Positions 62,276 through 64,000 of a stretch of 64,000 bases of DNA are shown here, piece after piece (position 1 is the first letter of the stretch; each line of letters begins with the position of its first letter). The stretch comes from Rhynchopus sp. YZ270_cl-10. Its lineage: Eukaryota; Euglenozoa; Diplonemea; Diplonemida; Diplonemidae. A model generated the notes under the pieces. That model was not told the DNA's origin, made no database searches, and saw nothing but the letters and a program-made list of their open reading frames with translations. The position numbers and the translations under genes are program-made. Location: contig OZ037853.1 in the NCBI GenBank assembly GCA_964035575.1, positions 900,501 to 964,500 of the forward strand, in the 5' to 3' direction.

Positions 62276-62965
62276 ATGTGGGCTGCCCTTTTCATTTTGC
62301 TTATTTGCATTGTTACTGACACAGATGGCACCCAAGACACCACCGCACTCACCTTCCTCAACCTTGACTTCAGCACTGCACAGCACATTTCTGAGGAAAA
62401 CGTGGATCGGGGGGTGGCTGAAGTGTATTCTCACGAGGTCGCATCACGGTACACAGACGCTGTAGCTTGCGTTAAGACACTTGCCGCAGAGACTCGTGCA
62501 CAGTGCAATGCCTTTGGCGCAGTGAGGGCCTCACGAACACACCCGAGGTTCGGGCGCGCGTTAGACGCACGGACGGTGCTCCGCTCGCTCCTCTCGGAGT
62601 ACTGCGCATTGACGCCTAAGATGGCGAATTCATCCCTGCCACCTGCTCTGTTTGTGGACGTAGGTAGTCACTCCTCTGAACAGCTTCAATATGCGTTGGA
62701 CCACGGATGCCGTGTGGTCTCTGTCCAACCCTCGAGTGTCACAGCAGCACGTCTGGAAGCTGCGGTTCCGCAGATGGTCGTGAAGCGTGTCGCAGTGGCG
62801 CATACGGACGGTGAGGCGCCGTTCAGAGGCCTTGGGGAGGAGGGGGACGGCTTTCGTGGTGGTGGCGGGGCGGTGGAGCTGAAGACATTGGATGCGTTGT
62901 TTCTGTCAGAGCCGTTGCTCCCACAACAAGCAACATTCTTGTTGTCGAAACTGAAGACGAAGTGA
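62276..62965 (+). CDS. Secreted FkbM-like methyltransferase, probably truncated
   Basis: 229 aa. A signal peptide covers about residues 1-18 (MWAALFILLICIVTDTDG). Residues 124-210 resemble the SAM-binding half of FkbM-family methyltransferases: LFVDVGSHSSEQLQYALDHG (motif I), VVSVQPSSVTAARL (where the family has EP; Q151 replaces the acidic residue) and VELKTLDALF. The catalytic second half (LLKIDVEG...) is missing; after TLDALF the frame ends FLLSKLKTK. An alternative frame there stays open for about 20 codons (ILVVETEDEVMVNVL), so a frameshift is possible. Probably a decaying or divergent copy. Confidence 0.55.
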   Translation: MWAALFILLICIVTDTDGTQDTTALTFLNLDFSTAQHISEENVDRGVAEVYSHEVASRYTDAVACVKTLAAETRAQCNAFGAVRASRTHPRFGRALDARTVLRSLLSEYCALTPKMANSSLPPALFVDVGSHSSEQLQYALDHGCRVVSVQPSSVTAARLEAAVPQMVVKRVAVAHTDGEAPFRGLGEEGDGFRGGGGAVELKTLDALFLSEPLLPQQATFLLSKLKTK

Positions 62966-62999
62966 TGGTCAACGTGCTCTCCGTGCACTCCTCAATACT

Positions 63000-63434
63000 A
63001 TGGTCGCTGTGAACACCTTTTTTGTGTTGGACCATGAGAACATCGACGCACAATGCGCTACCATTTTCTTGTCGGCATTGAAACAGAACACCGATGTTGC
63101 GCTGCGGTACACCCCTGCGCCAGCGCTGACAGACCGTGCACTGCTTCTCCCTCTCTTAGCGAAGGAGGGACGCCTTCTCAAACGTCTTCCCACAGAGATG
63201 CGCTGCGAAGAAGAGATCTGTCTCACAGCTGTCTCGGATTATGCCTATTCTCTTCAGCACTGTGTCGACCGCAACCGTGCTGTGGTGCTTGCCGCAGTCT
63301 CGCGCTCGGGGGAGTGCTTGCGTTATGCAGAAGCATTTCAAAGTGATACTGCCATTTGTTGCGCAGCCCTGAAACGGTCAAAGAAGATTTTGTGGGTTTT
63401 GGTATTTATACTGAGGATTCCCACAAGACACTGA
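63000..63434 (+). CDS. DUF4116-like repeat protein
   Basis: 144 aa with two to three units resembling DUF4116 repeats: NIDAQCATIFLSALKQNTDV, CEEEICLTAVSDYAYSLQHC and DRNRAVVLAAVSRSGECLRY, followed by SDTAICCAALKRS. The last 15 residues look foreign, so the true C-terminus may be lost or spliced. It starts only 34 bp after the FkbM-like stop. Function of DUF4116 is unknown. Confidence 0.5.
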   Translation: MVAVNTFFVLDHENIDAQCATIFLSALKQNTDVALRYTPAPALTDRALLLPLLAKEGRLLKRLPTEMRCEEEICLTAVSDYAYSLQHCVDRNRAVVLAAVSRSGECLRYAEAFQSDTAICCAALKRSKKILWVLVFILRIPTRH

Positions 63435-63539
63435 GACGTACACACTGTCACCGCCAGCTGCTAACTGCACGACGCACACCCTCCTCTCCTCTCCTCCCCT
63501 GTCCATTACACTGGTGTGAGCAACTTTTCAGTTTCACTC

Positions 63540-63981
63540 AACACCGATCGACAACTCTACCCCTATTTTGTTGCTTACCTCTTACCACATCTCTTTCGGA
63601 CGGGCAGGACACTTGGTCGACACTGCAGCGTTCCCCGTCGTGATGACTGGCATGAGGGCTGTGTGCGTGTTAAGACCTTGGACGAGTACACATGCCTGCC
63701 CTACTCCGTTGGCACGGGATTGGGTGAGGGCAGCGTTCCAGACCCGACTGTACCAGAAATGATGATACGAGAGACACGTTGACAACCCCACCCCCTTTTT
63801 GGTGCTTACCTCTTACTACAATCTCCTGTCGGACGCAGGACACTTGGTCGAGACTCCAGCGTTCCCCATCGTGTACGGTGCTTGTCCCAGCATGGCACAA
63901 CCACCAACAGGCAGCACCCTGGATGTTAAATTGCATCCGGGGGAACTTACACCGAGTGTGACGCCTCCTGAAGTTCCATGA
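63540..63981 (+). other. Diverged tandem duplication with coding-like frames
   Basis: Frames at 63568-63762 (TSYHISFGRAGHLVDTAAFP) and 63799-63981 (TSYYNLLSDAGHLVETPAFP, then LDVKLHPGELTPSVTPPEVP) are related along 25 or so residues. The second is the better preserved. Family not recognised; they could be exons of a gene continuing past the window. Confidence 0.4.
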
Positions 63982-64000
63982 AGGTTTACCTGAGGATAGA

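Overview
Eukaryotic nuclear DNA from a protist-like organism. The evidence is spliceosomal introns (donors GTATGT/GTATGA/GTATTG/GTACAC, acceptors CAG, all that I could phase-check in phase 0), an eEF2 gene, a cytosolic ribosomal protein uL14 exon, a PHD-finger protein, cathepsin Z proteases and an NLR-like STAND protein. Intergenic DNA is saturated with simple repeats, homopolymer runs, foldback elements and nested insertions. I cannot name the species from sequence alone; a free-living or parasitic flagellate would fit.

Layout. 0-1.1 kb: 3' end of eEF2 (three exons). 1.4-32.7 kb: most of a dispersed gene family encoding an N-terminal ubiquitin-like fold plus BspA-type leucine-rich repeats (Ubl-LRR), here called copies A to F; G and H lie at 58.5-61.8 kb. 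The A-B spacer (1.9-14.5 kb) is a 12-kb nest of repeats, a 3.8-kb palindrome, a foldback and a hAT relic. The equivalent E-F spacer is only about 0.6 kb. 20.8-21.8 kb: a 970-bp GTACT/GTACTGT microsatellite. 22.8-25.1 kb: an isolated uL14 exon, a PHD-finger gene and cathepsin Z copy 1. 33.4-38.7 kb: a 1744-aa protein with myristoylation signal, ankyrin, mono-ADP-ribosyltransferase, NACHT and WD40 parts. 39.3-40.3 kb: cathepsin Z copy 2. 43.3-44.5 kb: a three-exon small membrane protein. 45.7-55.6 kb: a five-exon, 2964-aa coiled-coil protein. 56-58 kb: small inverted-repeat elements. 58.5-63.5 kb: Ubl-LRR copies G and H interleaved with a secreted FkbM-like gene and a DUF4116-like ORF.

How it fits together. 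The stable genes (eEF2, membrane protein, coiled-coil protein) are ordinary host genes whose introns carry dispersed repeats. The fast-moving part is a Ubl-LRR / NLR-like / cathepsin neighbourhood expanded by segmental duplication: upstream regions are shared among LRR copies, one of them also fronts the NLR-like gene, and the cathepsin block is duplicated on both sides of it. Two LRR copies (E and H) carry non-LTR retroelement insertions at exactly the same target position with 20-bp target duplications. The strongest candidates for something new are the ankyrin-ART-NACHT-WD40 protein, the Ubl-LRR family, and the site-specific retroelement that uses that family as its landing site.
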